Shown: positions 1 to 11,923, numbered from the stretch's first letter. The stretch is 64,000 nucleotides of DNA from Pseudoneurospora amorphoporcata (GCA_033297205.1 MU859090.1:1-64000), one strand, 5' to 3'. Notes: a model not told the origin generated them from the letters alone. Translations and numbers: made by a program.

Positions 1-1629
1 TGTGAGGTGAATACTCTGTATTTGGAGTCCGGGGGACCAGAATTGGGCTGTTGGGCGCCATTGCAAGGCAGAGGGTCGTTGTGGCTGTTGTTCATAAAAA
101 CGGAAAAATTTCAAAAAGCGGGGTTTTGAGCGAGACTTTTGTCACCCCACTGTAGTCTAGTTCTAGTATGCTGGTGCAGTGGTGTAGGAAGATGCGCGGC
201 GCACCGACCATGCTCAACCTGCGGATGTCAGTGCCAGCCACCGGTATTCAGGGGTATCAAAAGCGGGCACTAACGTGATTATAACCTAAGAGACAGCAAA
301 ACGTGTTAGTGACTGTTAGCGTAATGTTCCAAAACCTCAATTGACAGGCGCCATTTTTCGAACCTCGAGTCGAGATCTCATCCGCAACGTTCCTGCAAAA
401 GGACAACTCACGGCATCACATTCGAGCGCGATGCGAGTGGTTGAGCAACCGCGCCCAAGATTGTTCTCTAGTAGATCCGTGGGTCAATGTCTTGGTTCGT
501 TTTAAAATGAAAAGTCGCTTTGCGTGCAGGGCCCGTACCACCTGAAGCGCCCAAAAACTATACCACAGAGTACATACAAAATGAGGGAGGGCGGAAACAA
601 GCGGGAAGAGAAGAAGATAAAGGAAAAGAAAAACGGGAACGGGTAAGGGAATGAAAGAAGCTGTAGCATTGAGAATATTGGGGATGAAGTGAGGCTTGTA
701 CAAGTACTGTCGCGTCTAAGACGCCCGTGATATATAAATTGTTTGGATTTTGCTTGACGACCAGCTGGTTTTGTTACTACGAGACGCGTTACTTCATTCG
801 AAGGCTAACCGGGATTGGGTTAGTGGGCTGGACATGTGGGTAGTATAAATGCTGATGGTTTTACGTACCTTTGATAAAGTGTGCTTGTACTACTTCTATG
901 TCTGATATGATGAGCCATGGGACGAGGTAGAAAAACGAAACGGAGAAGAGTTGGACGTTCTGTAATAAACGGCCGGCGGTGTTAACTTGTCTCGCCTGCA
1001 CTGTGTGCACGAGAAAATATGGGTTGGGGTAGTTGGATGACAATTGAGACGTATCATAATCAAAGTCCAGTCACGAAAGATGTACCTATCTACCGTGACT
1101 GTCCCACTCCCAGAGAGAAACACCTCAAAATGCGGGACGGTTTCTTTTCATGACTGTCTGTGCGCTAAATCTCCTCCACTATTAAAGCGCTATTAGATCG
1201 CAGAGTACTTCAAGATGGAAATATGTTAAATGCGAAATGGGGTGAAAATAGTTGCGGTGGATGAGCTGAAGGAGGACCCCGCCCTTGCCGAAGAACATGC
1301 CAAGCGGGCCGGAGCGGCGCGGTGCCGAGGAGGCACGGAACGGTACGTACACACGCACAAACGTGGCACGGGTAAGGCTGAAAAAACAACGTTGAACCTT
1401 GTTCAACAAGCAAAGGGGGCGACGATTCGGGGACCGACGACGTGAATGCAATCCGGCTCTAGATGGCCTGACCTCCCATCATAGACAGGGCTGGTCCCTA
1501 ACGGGACTAACACTCTACACAGGAACATCAATGGCAACAACTCAAGGAGGAAAACAAGATATATGAGCTGTCAGCCGTGGCGTCTACAACGCTCGCCTGA
1601 ATACGTTCCGTGCAACTATCATCCGCCAT
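1..1629. other. Intergenic region, left edge
   Basis: No open frame here joins into a convincing gene. The longer minus-strand frames (for example 416-703) are hydrophobic or low complexity, have no splice partners and match no family I recognise. The segment next to 1630 should contain the 3' untranslated region of the methyltransferase gene that ends there. Confidence 0.5.
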
Positions 1630-2952
1630 TTAAGCATCTAGTGGCTTCTGCGCAAGAACTACGCGCCACTTGAAGTAGGCGTGGATCTTCTGATCCTTGT
1701 ATTCCTTGCGAAGACAAGCAGCGTAGGTGGCCATTTCCTTATCGCTCCAGTCCATAAACTGGCCGAGGAAGTAGTTAAGGAAACCCTCGATATCCTGTAC
1801 CAAGAACACATATTGCCAGAGGCCAAGTTCCTTTGTCTTTGCATCTTCCGGCCAGGGGGAGCAGGGAGCTAGGTAGTCCTTGACCTGGATATTGGTGAAG
1901 CCCGCCTCCTCGATGCCGTTTTCCATACAACCCGAGTCCACCATATTGAAGACAAGTCCCGTCCTTCTGCCCACCTCCGACCAGATTTCGCCCCATTGGT
2001 TGATGGCAGACTCCTTGGGCATGGTCCCGTCGTAGCAAACGAGATTTACCTCGCCATCGATGTGTTCAATCCAGGCGCCTGGTTTCATACACTTGTACGC
2101 CTCCTTATATAAGGCGGTCCAGTCCTTAATTACCCCGGTAAGCCAGCGAATGTGGACGTAATCAAAGAAGTCTTCCTGGTAGGTCCATGGCTTGGTAGCG
2201 TCATCGATGTCGAACCGTAGGTTGGGCGGAACCCAACTAGGTTGGATTGGTGAAATATCGGTACCGTATACGTTGCACTTGGGGTATTCGTCGGCAAAGT
2301 CAACCGCCCAAAGTCCTGGAAAGGGTGATGATTGTTGGTGATCTTTTCTCCTCGATTTGATTTACTGCTTAGGTGGCTCATAGTGCACTTACCGGTACCA
2401 GTGGCGACATCAAGTGCATTCTCAATATCATCCTTAAGAGGCGCCGTATGCAGCTTTCCGTCGAACAACAGAGTCTGGAAGTGGTGGAAGATATCCAGCA
2501 TCTCATTGGCTTTTTCGTCGTTTGGGCCCCTAAATTGCGAAACAATCATTAGCCTCAAACACTGCGTTGTGGATTTCCCTCCCTATAAACCAACGTACCA
2601 ATATTCTTGATCTGTAGCAGCATCACTGTGGTACGTACGCCCTTTAAACGTACGATATTTCATAATACTAGAGGCGAGCGAGGCTGTTGAACTCTCGGCG
2701 TCGCTACCCAGCGTCGAGTCGGCATCATCATCAAGCGGAAGCTCCTGTGCGTGTGGGGAACTTGCCTGTCAGTACTTGCCTATCAAGCAGCCTAGTGCCC
2801 TGGTAGATGTCGGAAGAAAATTTATGAAAAATCGCACGAACCTGCTCGCCCCAATGCGAGCCGGATAAGAGGTTAGTGGGCTCTGATGGTCTGCCGTCTG
2901 CCGGGGACGCGGGACCGGGAGTAGGCGATTTTGCCTTGTTCGTAGAACTCAT
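1630..2952 (-). CDS. LaeA-like SAM-dependent methyltransferase, 4 exons
   Basis: Exons on the minus strand are 2952-2842, 2744-2599, 2529-2393 and 2315-1630; they sum to 1080 nt and give 359 residues. The disordered Pro/Ser N-terminus (SPTPGPASP) is followed by the WGEQ-x-LPLDDDADS segment, a YRTFKGRTYHSD segment and the SAM-binding glycine motif ALDVATGTG-LW near residues 124-133. Further on come FDIDDA, DYVHIRWL and KPGAWIEH, which are hallmarks of the LaeA/TAM-type methyltransferases of filamentous fungi. The family contains secondary-metabolism regulators and many orphan enzymes, so the substrate cannot be named. Introns have donors GTTCGT, GTACGT and GTAAGT. The start at 2952 is supported by the same MSS-x(4-5)-K/A-S-P N-terminus in the neighbouring paralogue at 4854-6740, which lies upstream in the same orientation. 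The two are about 60 percent identical over the last 80 residues by eye. Confidence 0.88.
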
Positions 2953-4853
2953 GGCTGAAGACTGCGCTTGGTTTCGAGTTCGGAGTCCGTTTAATGGAGT
3001 AACTCGAGCGTGAAAGCTGTCTCGTTATCGAAGTGACGACAAGCCAGTAGATATAAGAATGGTTGCCCCTCATCAACCCCTTGCGGTGGGAAGCCCTTGT
3101 CCTTTGGGAGGAGCGGTCAAGCGTGAGGTAACATCGCCGATACTTTGGCTATAGCCTCGGCCACTGCCTAAATTCCTCAGAGCGACCTGCCAGTTCATTT
3201 TCGGCTACGGGTAACGTTTCCGGTCATGTAGGTTTAGGGCATACCAATCTGACTTACAATTGGCTGCAACATGGGTTGGCCCTTCCACCAATGTTTAGCC
3301 GAGCCAGAAGCCACGAGGAGTGTGCGCGGAAACGATAGGTACGGTAACTGTGGTCGATTGCGCAGTGCGTCCAGAATCAAAAGATGTCTCCGTCTTCGAT
3401 ATGATCCGGACGAACTAAAAGCCATTTTTTTTTTAATTTTCTTGAACGGCGAACAAAACATGCCAGTGCCGCTGGGGAAAAATGGCTTTAATCAACTCAC
3501 CATTGGCCGCAAATATTCCTGCAACACACGTCGCTGGAGCCTAACGTCGGCAGACTTGTTGTGCCAGGCAAGTGGAATACAATGCAACCAATGGCGAGGA
3601 ATGTGGATGGCGTTGAAGACCCCTGATGCGTACACGGTAAAGAGGACGGGAAGAAGTCCAGCGAATCGTCCAGGCTCTGTTTGAAGTGGTTTACCTTATA
3701 CACACCTCTGCATGCTGTGGATATAACTTGTTAGCGTGGTTTTCCGGAGTGGCGAAGGACTTTAGTTTTTACACAAGAAAATCAGAGTTGCCCTCCATCT
3801 GGCCCCTGTTTCTTGTAGAATCAACGTACCAAGCTAACAAGTTACATCCATGCAGAGGTGTACACTACACCTACTACGTGGCGCTCATGCATTGCTCACC
3901 GTGAGCTGTGACAGGCGTGCCTGACATGTCGGACCTCCGAAGGCCTTGGCACAAGTGACTGGGAACTGACAACAGGGTGCATTTTAGCCCTGTGACATGA
4001 AGAGTTTTGAGGCGACGGGAAGTCACGATGAAAAACTGGAACGGGGCGCTCTTTCCACACGTTACAGTTTTCGCGAGGCCGGTCGGGTTTAACCGCCCGT
4101 GCGGAACCGGGACTGCCTGTCGGGCAGTGACCGGGGAAAAGTGGGTCGACCCGGAGAAAAGCAAATCAAGTGAGTTTCACACTTCAATTACTTAATTCGG
4201 TGCGAACGCAGCCCCGAATGCCTCCTTCCGCCTCTGGGATATGGTTCTATCAAATTTCCATTGTCTCGTTGGGAGTTTCAAATCACCGAAACTCTTGAGT
4301 AGCCGACGGACACTTCGTTCCCCTCTTCCATCATTTATGTCCATATGCGCGCTTCCTCGGTCTCGGGATTGGATGTCCCCGCCATCTTGTGAATTAGTAG
4401 GCATATATTGAATACGGGCGATAGGTAGGTTTACTTGAAACCTACCGTCGTATAGAGTAGCAAGAACATGCCAGCTGAATATTGAACGATACGGGCCAAG
4501 ACGTATAGGTACATATATGCGTGCGGGGAACGCCTCGAGAAGCCTGGGTTCGGTTAAGTAGGGAAGGGTCTAGATGAAAGCTGGAGTGAGACAATCGGGG
4601 TTAAGGTTCAAACTGTGTGGTGTGCGTGGTACGGGTGGGCTGAAGCAACAACGGTAAACCTTCTTCATGAGCGGACTGGACGAGTCCCGGACTGAAAGCG
4701 ACTGATCATACTTGACGATAAACGGCTTAAAAAGACATTGATATTGAAGACCTGCGCAATGAAAGAAGCGATACATGTATCCCCTATCCGCCATGTGCCC
4801 TACCACTTTCACCAGTGCACCCACGCGCCCGCCTTGCTACTGTTGTCGAGAAT
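2953..4853. other. Intergenic region between the two methyltransferase genes
   Basis: No gene is supported. The region should hold the promoter of the 1630-2952 gene and the 3' end of the 4854-6740 gene. It contains a fold-back repeat (3703-3860, listed separately), an A/T-rich run near 3424 and a small perfect hairpin at 4424-4446 (9-bp arms GGTAGGTTT/AAACCTACC, 5-nt loop). Confidence 0.5.
3703..3860. repeat. Short fold-back (inverted repeat) element
   Basis: Positions 3703-3735 and 3833-3860 are inverted copies: CACCTCTGCATG, then a GGATRTAACTTGTTAGC block in both arms, with a 4-nt insertion in the left arm. The loop is about 100 bp and codes for nothing. The arrangement resembles a small non-autonomous DNA transposon or fold-back element, but I see no clear target-site duplication. 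Confidence 0.55.
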
Positions 4854-6740
4854 TTAGGCGTCCACCGGCTTCTGGGCACGAACAATGCGCCATTTAAGGT
4901 TCGCATGGATCTTGGCCTCCTTGTACTCCCGGCGAAGGATAGAGGCGTACTTTGTCATCTCGTTCTCGGTCCAGCCCATAACCTGGCCAAGGAAGTAGGT
5001 CATGAAGCCCTCGATGTCTGATGTTAAGCCTATATACTGGAAGAGACCGATCTCTTTTTGCTTCTCGTCTGTGGGCCAAGGAGCGGTCGGGGCCTAAAGA
5101 TTGAAAGTTAGTCTTGGTATGCCTTGAGCGAAGAGATTGTGTTGATAATGCTCTTGCGCCAAGCACTTCTTTCAATAAACAGATCTCGTAGTCCGGCCAG
5201 TCCTTCTGACTGACCACTTCCTTCAACCCTTCCCCCGCCTTTTTCGTTCAATACCAGCCTTACGGCTTCAACAGATCGGTATGAAACTTACCAGAAAATC
5301 CTCGATCTGCACGTTGGTGAATCCTGCCTCCTTGATTCCATTCTCCATATAGCCGTCGAGCATGTTGAGAATAACTCCGGTTTTCCGTTCAACTTCGGTC
5401 CAAATATGTCCCCATTGAGCGATAGCGGAATCCTTAGGCATAGTTCCGTCAAGGCATACGAAATGAGGGCCGCAATCAAGATGCTCAATCCAGCCACCCG
5501 GCTTGGTACACCTATACGCTTCCTTATACAAGGACGTCCAATCTTTGATTGTACCAGAGAGCCACCGGATATGAACGTAATCGAAGTGGTTATCCGGATA
5601 AGTCCATGTCTTAGACGCATCGTCGATGTCGAATTGGAGATTGGGAGGAACCCAACTAGGCTGGATGGCCGAAATATCGGTACCGACTACGTTGCAGGTA
5701 GGAAATTTATCCGCGAAATCGCTATAGGCGCCACTGTTAGTCATTTGAGCGAAAACTCACGAGTCTTGAGCTTGGTCTTACATTGCCCAAAGTCCTGTAT
5801 ATAAATTCCAGTCAGTAAGTTTCCAGTGCATGAGATATTTCCCGTCGCCTTCTTCTCCTCCCCTTTGAGTCGGATAGTGCAAGGCTGATTTGTTTTAGAA
5901 CCATCGCCGATTCCCGAGATATCCCCAAAAAGGAATGCATCGGAATTTGAGGCTGGATTATCACACAAAATGGATGCGAGTGACTACTCCGTAGCTCAAA
6001 AACCGCGCATTTGACCCTCTTTGTGCAAAACGCCTGACCTTCTCTAGGGGGAGAGGAAGAAAGCAGTTTGAGCCCTGACGAAGAGGTGGGTGTGCCTTAC
6101 CGGTGCCGGTGCCAACATCCAGGGCATTCTTAATGTCCTTGGAGAGCGGGGCTGTATATAGCCGGTCTTTGAATATCAGGGTTATGGCATGGTGTACGAT
6201 ATCCATGACCTCCATTGCCTTCTCGTCATTTGGACCCCTAGATCAAAGGATCACGGTTAGCTTTAAACCTCCATGATATTCCCGATCAACTACTGCTAAG
6301 AGCCACATACCAATACTCTCCATCGGTCACAGAATCACTATGATATCTCCTACCATTAATCGTACGATATTCCATGATGCTAGAAGAGATCGAGGCCCTC
6401 GAGCTCTCGACATCACTATCTAGAGTCGAGTCTCCGTCATCAGGTATCTCCTATACAATGGAGATTAATATTAGCAAAAGTACGTTGAAGAAGCATACGG
6501 GATGGTGCCGTTATGGGGATTACAGACCAGCTCACCCCAATGCGCGCCAGACAGCAGATCGGTGGGCGCGCCATCGTGAGCCGCCACCGGCGACGCGGGG
6601 CCAGGAGTTGGTGACGCGGGGCCAGGAGTGGGTGACGCGGGGCCAGGGGTGGGCGACTTTGTCTTCCCTTTGGGCGACTGTACCGTTGGCGACTTCGCCT
6701 CAGGTACAGGTGATTGTGCCTTCTTGGCAGGAGAACTCAT
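4854..6740 (-). CDS. LaeA-like SAM-dependent methyltransferase, 6 exons with 13-nt microexon
   Basis: Exons are 6740-6528, 6450-6311, 6237-6101, 5794-5782 (13 nt), 5721-5292 and 5093-4854. They total 1173 nt, giving 390 residues. The N-terminus holds three tandem copies of a PTPGPAS unit encoded by a 21-bp repeat; the paralogue at 1630-2952 has one copy. The SAM motif ALDVGTGTG ends exon 3, the microexon supplies LWAI, and exon 5 resumes with DFADKFP, then DYVHIRWL and KPGGWIEH. The last exon (APTAPWPTDEKQKEIG...) aligns closely with the end of the paralogue, which confirms the 198-nt last intron. An ATG-initiated MSSPAKK start at 6740 matches the paralogue. The enzyme is expected to transfer a methyl group from SAM to an unknown substrate. 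It is probably an orphan LaeA-family member rather than LaeA itself. Confidence 0.87.
6528..6740 (-). repeat. 21-bp tandem repeat in methyltransferase exon 1
   Basis: Within this exon, around 6592-6660, a unit reading GGTGACGCGGGGCCAGGAG on the plus strand occurs three times with small changes. It encodes the PTPGPAS heptapeptide in tandem. The repeat keeps the reading frame and is the main length difference from the paralogous N-terminus. Confidence 0.75.
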
Positions 6741-7223
6741 GATCAAAATGTGTTGGCTTCCGAGCTTAGTCGGTCTGGGGAAAGAGGGAGCAGGCCAGGT
6801 ACGGTGAACTACTTTGTGCTTTCAGGTGGCGGCGGTCCAGTATATATGATATTTCAACGCCAATCACCCCTCCTGCCCTCCTACGTTTCTTTTTTCAGAT
6901 GCGGTCAAACTTAAAGGTAACATCGAACCGACTCTGTTCCTTTGTCTTGTGTGATTTGTCGCGTCAGTACCTTTGGGGTTAACGTGCGTTGCTTCAAATC
7001 ATGCAGTTAGATTTACCATTGGCTGAAATACTACCAGACACAGTGAATAGTCGAGTCGGCAAACGTTGGTGTCTGCGCTTATTCACAAAAAAGAAAAGCT
7101 GGACAACGATAGTTCCTGCAACCTGTTCTCAGTCCAAGCCATATTTAAACCGTATTGAGCGCAACTGGTCTGACAAAAAGAAAGCGATACAAGGATGACT
7201 GTTGGCGGTCGGTCGCCGGCTGC
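6741..7223. other. Intergenic region
   Basis: This is the promoter side of the 4854-6740 methyltransferase gene and the 3' end of the nitrate reductase gene, both on the minus strand. No gene or clear element is seen; the open frames are short and without splice partners. Confidence 0.5.
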
Positions 7224-10200
7224 TTAGAACCCGAAAAGGTTTTGGTCTTCGATATATCCCCAATCTACAAGCAGTTAGTGGACAGCTAGATGGGGTCGCA
7301 TAGGTAGAACATGACAGTGCCGCAAAGGAGAACATGACGGAGCACCGAGCAACATCGGGGGTTTCAAGCAATGTGAATGGTGGCGGAGACATACCTACCA
7401 GTGCCGGCAGCACAACCCCCTGAATCAACCCCGGCGGCCCACACAGCAGTGCTACGTTGTCACACGCTGGTTTGAACAGGCATCGCTTAAGAACCCCCGC
7501 ATCAACTTTTCCCCTCTCACCCCCCCATCCTTCCCTGGCCTGGCTCAAGACATGGCAAATCTTCATCTGCCCCCCGCTCTTCTCCTCGAGGCTGTCCAGT
7601 TCCTTTTTTAGGAGGATGTCTTGCTCTGTTCTGTTTGCGTCGACAACCCTGATCTCGGTCCGGTCACCCGGTGTCATGAGAATCCTGGCCATCAGTGCGT
7701 AGCCAGGCGTGATACCGCTCCCACCTAGCACGAGAGACACGCGAGAAAAGTGTCGGTCGCGACCCTCAATGGAGAAGTGGCCGTTTCCCTGGTAGATGAT
7801 GTCACCTGTTGGCCCACGGACCTCAACTTCAGAGCCCAGGGGAAGGCAGTCAAGAATATTGGATAATGCTCCGCCTGGTTGCGAAGAGGAAGGGAAATAG
7901 GTCTTGACTGTCAAGTCGAAGGTTCCAGACTGGCCGTCCATTAGAGAACAGTTGGCTACTTCTTCCGGGGCCTCACGTTCTTGAGAGGCGTGCTGCTTAT
8001 ATTGATGGCGATGGGCGCCAGTGTGTCCATGATGCTTCGGGGGCTTGTGAATGTGCTCTCTCGAGGATTTGTCACCACGAACCTGACTATCGTGGGCTGG
8101 CAGAAGTGGTCGAGTGGGAGTGTATTGCCGGATAAGCATTTTGTCGCGTAGGTGGAAGCCTATCTGTAGGTGCTGGCAGGTACCCAGGCCGAGAACAGTC
8201 TTTCCTTCGGGAAGCTGGAAGGTATATGTGTTTGTATCCGGGGACACTTGCCGCCTGTTGACGAGCTTGACGGGAATCCAGCGTCGTCGTTGAAGGGCAA
8301 GATGTTTCTGGTCTTGGGATTGCTCTGCTTCCTCCTTTGCCGCTGCTTCTGCGCTCTCTCTGATGAAGTTGGCGGTCTTATCGGTAACGCGGCCGAGGAT
8401 GCATTCTGCGAATCACGATAATGGTCAGTTCATACCGCTCAATGGTACCAGCTTGAGGACGTAAGTGGCTAATGAACATACCATGTAGCTTCTTCCAAGC
8501 AAAGTCATCGTGGATGCTGACGAACTCGTTCGTGGTCTCTTGGTGGCACTTGCCTGCATGCGCCAGAATGGCTGCTTTACCACCAGGATGCCAGTTCAGA
8601 ACACTCGTAGCATCGTACACCTTGTTGTCGATGACTAGCCAGCAGTCTTCAAACTCGTTATGTTTCTCAATCTCCTCACGGGTAAACTGCTTTTCCGGGG
8701 CGCTGCCCTGCTGCTTAGCCTGTTGCATTAGTACTTCCATCGAGGGCTTCATCCAGCCGCCAGTGGCAGAGCCAGCCTCGGTGGGATGACGGAAGGAAAT
8801 GGCGGGTCCTTGACCTCCGGACGTGATAATCTCAGGCTTGACAATGTACCAGGAATTGTTCATCATGCCCAGGAGATTCCAACTTGGCTTCTCTGGCTGC
8901 GTCGTTTTGGATGCATTGAAGGCGCGAACCGTGATGCTCTTGGCCCGGACGAGATGGGAGATGTCAACGTCAAGGTGCCAGTGGATCCAAGCCCAGAACT
9001 TGTTTCCGTGTCGAAGGGGCGAGTCGGGAAACTCACGAGTGGCGTAGAGCCAGCTCTCTCCGCCGTCGAGGGAGACTTCAACTCTCTGCACCTCACGACC
9101 ACCGCCATCGTAGGCAAAGCCGGCGATACGGTAGTTCTCGCCACTCTCAATGTCGCTCAGAGCTATGGTCTCGCCCTGGGCAGGCTTGGCGATGACCGAG
9201 TTGAGGTTGTTTTCGTAACAGGCGGTGCTTGGATTGTGGAACAAGGCCTCTGCGAATCTGCCATCCTTCTCAATGACAAAGGAGGGCATCAGCCTGTTAT
9301 CCCAAGTGTGGTAATAGCTCTTGTTTTCCTCGGAGGTGATCCATACTCGATGAAGCCACTTGACACATCGGCCACCGATGTAGCCCGGGATCATGACACG
9401 AACGGGGTATCCGTAGTCGGCAGGAAGAGGAAGATTGTTCATTTCCATGGCAAGAATCACGTCGTTGGCGGGGTCCATAATGTAGTCGAACGGGATTGAG
9501 GTCTCGTAGGGGCCCTCACTCGGCATGTCTGCACCAGCAAAGTTGACCCAGTGCCTCATGCCTTTTGTCTCGAGGTTCTTGGGCACCCCGGCAGATATCA
9601 AGACATCGCGGAGGAGGGGCCCTTTCCAGTACGCCGTGCCCACTGTGGCAGCGCCGTTATTGAGGCCCTTGCTCTTGCGGATCAGGTTCAGCTCCTTGCG
9701 TCTGTTGCCAGTGCAGGCCATGGTGATGGGGATGTTGATGACGGACTCGCGGTAGCGGCTCTTGAGCTCGTTCATGCTCAGCGAGAGCTTTCTGCCGCCA
9801 TATTCGATGTCGAGTTTGTGGAACTCCCACATCAAGCGCGGAACGGGGCCGTGGTTGCGCACGTAGTGCAGCTCGTTGGGGGTGATCAGGCCGCCATCAA
9901 ACAGACGTGAGAGGGGAGGCTCGGCGTTCATGGGGTGTTTGCCGCCGATGCGGATTAGGTCGGGACATCGTGGGAGCCAATTGTCGGGGGTGTACTGGTC
10001 TTGCTCGTCGATGGCGATGGACGAGCGGTTGTGGGTCTGGGAAGATTTGCCCTTGCCATCGTTCTGTTTGAATTGGGAAACGACGTCTTTCTCGTGCTCG
10101 AGACAGTGGAGGAGGGAGAGTTCCTGCGAGGTCAAGTGGACCGGGACATTGGCGCTGCCCGTTTGCTCCTTCCCGTCTTCATGCCCACGCTCCTTATCGA

Positions 10201-10765
10201 CATGACGTGCTTCCTGATATTTTTCCTTGTTATCGGCCCTCCACTCAAACTCGGCCATGCTTTCCCGCAAAACCGCCTGGCCTGCCTGGGGGCTCTTTCC
10301 TCCGCCTGTCTCCTGCCTGTGCTTCTCGGTCTTGGCATCCTCCTGCTCCTGTCTCTGGCGTTGCTGCAAATTGGCAGGCCACTGTTGTTTGTTCTTGACC
10401 CAGTCCTCGGTCGTGTTCAGCACATATCGCCAGCCCAGCGGCCTCTCCTGGGGATACTTGATGTGGAAGTCTCGCTGGGACTGGATGAGGTCGCGAAAGT
10501 TGACCAACTCGCCCATGTCGACCTTGCTCCTCATTTCCTCCAGCTGCTTCCGGGCCTCCTCGATCTCCTCGGCATACTCTTCGCGCGGGTGCGTAAGGCC
10601 CGGACGCCGGTCATCTCGGTTGACGAAGCCAATCCGGTGCGAATGGTTGGCCTCCCAGTCCGGCTCGCGGTTCACTTCGTCCACGCTGCAGCCAGGATGG
10701 TCCTGCACTCTCACCTCCCACGGGGTGGAACGGGACATGGTCGGCTTCTCCCTTTCGGTCGCCAT
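7224..10765 (-). CDS. Nitrate reductase (Mo-pterin / cytochrome b5 / FAD-NAD(P)H), paralogue-like
   Basis: Exons are 10765-8482, 8405-7395 and 7264-7224, giving 1111 residues. The order is sulfite-oxidase-fold Mo-pterin domain (about 257-480, molybdenum-ligand Cys351 in ACTGNRRKE), Mo dimerisation domain (to about 645), cytochrome b5 domain (HPGG with His726, second haem ligand His752 in SIHDDF), FAD domain (RQYTP near 854), NAD(P)H domain (GGSGITPG and CGPP), and a C-terminal NLFGF tail restored by the last intron. Such enzymes reduce nitrate to nitrite with NAD(P)H in the cytosol. Two features are unusual. There is an N-terminal extension of about 255 charged residues, and a His-rich insertion (about 870-905) lies between RQYTP and the next FAD-domain block. 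Overall length exceeds the roughly 860-980 residues usual for fungal assimilatory enzymes, so this may be a divergent paralogue and not the main nitrate reductase. Confidence 0.88.
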
Positions 10766-11923
10766 AGGTGGTGTTCAAATTTTGCGCCGTATTCGAAACG
10801 CGTTTCTGAGTGTTCTCGGAATCATTTGAATCTGCATCTTGACTCCTCCGCCACCTCGACGTCACCAGCGCGTCAGACAGTCCACCACCGTCGGATCTCG
10901 ACGTTGCTCGTGCCCTTGCATCTGCAGAGCATATTCGTGAATACGGGCCCGACCATACTGCTCTTCGAGTTTTCGGTATGACTGGTACACATTTGGTGGG
11001 ATTCGATACCGTTAGGCTTTACGAACTTGGGGAAGAAACGTGGATGTTGAGCGTCGATTGTCAGGGTGTGTGGTCGCGTCAAGGTAGGGAGAGCTTGCGC
11101 TATGTTCTTATCCGAATTTGCTGCTAATCACAGCTTGTGGTGTTAGATAAGTAACAGGCCTCCCTGCCGCCTACTACAGCAACCTCCGAGTGGGACGCCC
11201 CACGGGCACGGGCGGAGTCTTGTCCGGCAACTCTCCTCGACAACACCGGCCACAAGATATATGTACAATAAATCATGATTCGTACGCGCCACACAATGAT
11301 CCTCGAGAAGCAAAGTCCAGGCCCTTCCCCGCAACTGCGCGAGTCGCCAAGGGAAGCTGTCGCAAGTGAGGTTCACGACACGGCTGTTCCCTTCATTCAG
11401 CACACCTTATCCAGGACCCTTTCTCCATCAGCGCCATCCTCCTCGCCAAGGGAACTCGGTCACTTTCTCGGGTTGGGCTGAAGCAGAATCTGTCGTATTC
11501 GGCAGTTCCATCAATGAGCTGGCAGTCAACACACGACAACCGGGTCCTTCTAGGCCCCATTTCCATCCAGCTCAGCCATGTCAGGAACTAGGGGGGCTAC
11601 TGTGACTGGGGGCAGAAGCTCACTGGTACACGATTGTACCACCTTACCTATCGGCGGTATAGGCGTTTGTTGTTGGCTGCTCCACCTATCTCCATCGACA
11701 AAGCCATGAAGATTTCGACCCAGCCTGAGGGGCTAATGCATGGCGAAGAGAGTGCCCACTCATTGGACACAAGCATTCCATCTGCCCCAGTTCTTCATCA
11801 TTTGCCCAACGACGTCCACCTTCTCTTCCGTCAGGTCCCTCAGAACGCACCCAGTTTGGTGTGCGGCACCTTCAGCTTTCAACATCACGACATACCGGAT
11901 TTCGCATCCGCCCGGCACGCAAG
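10766..11923. other. Divergent promoter region
   Basis: The region separates the minus-strand nitrate reductase from the plus-strand ankyrin-CorA gene. It holds an inverted pair of GATA motifs (listed separately). An open frame from 11706 could extend the ankyrin-CorA protein only through an unsupported join, so I treat it as upstream sequence. Confidence 0.45.
11108..11150. promoter_or_regulatory. Inverted pair of GATA motifs upstream of nitrate reductase
   Basis: TTATC lies at about 11108-11112 and GATAA at 11146-11150, roughly 345-385 bp upstream of the nitrate reductase start codon. Fungal nitrogen-regulated promoters usually bind a GATA factor (NIT2/AreA family) at closely spaced GATA motifs. 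Placement fits, but the motif is short and such pairs arise by chance, so this is a weak prediction. Confidence 0.3.

Noticed and set aside
6530..6536. GTGAGC as donor of the first intron in the right methyltransferase gene
   Set aside because: Although a stronger consensus, it leads to an immediate stop in the next exon; the GTCTGT donor keeps frame and matches the paralogue.
8786..10981. Long plus-strand open frames (8786-9499, 9551-9910, 10001-10981)
   Set aside because: They lie antisense to the nitrate reductase exon, which has clear domains; the frames are by-products of its codon bias.
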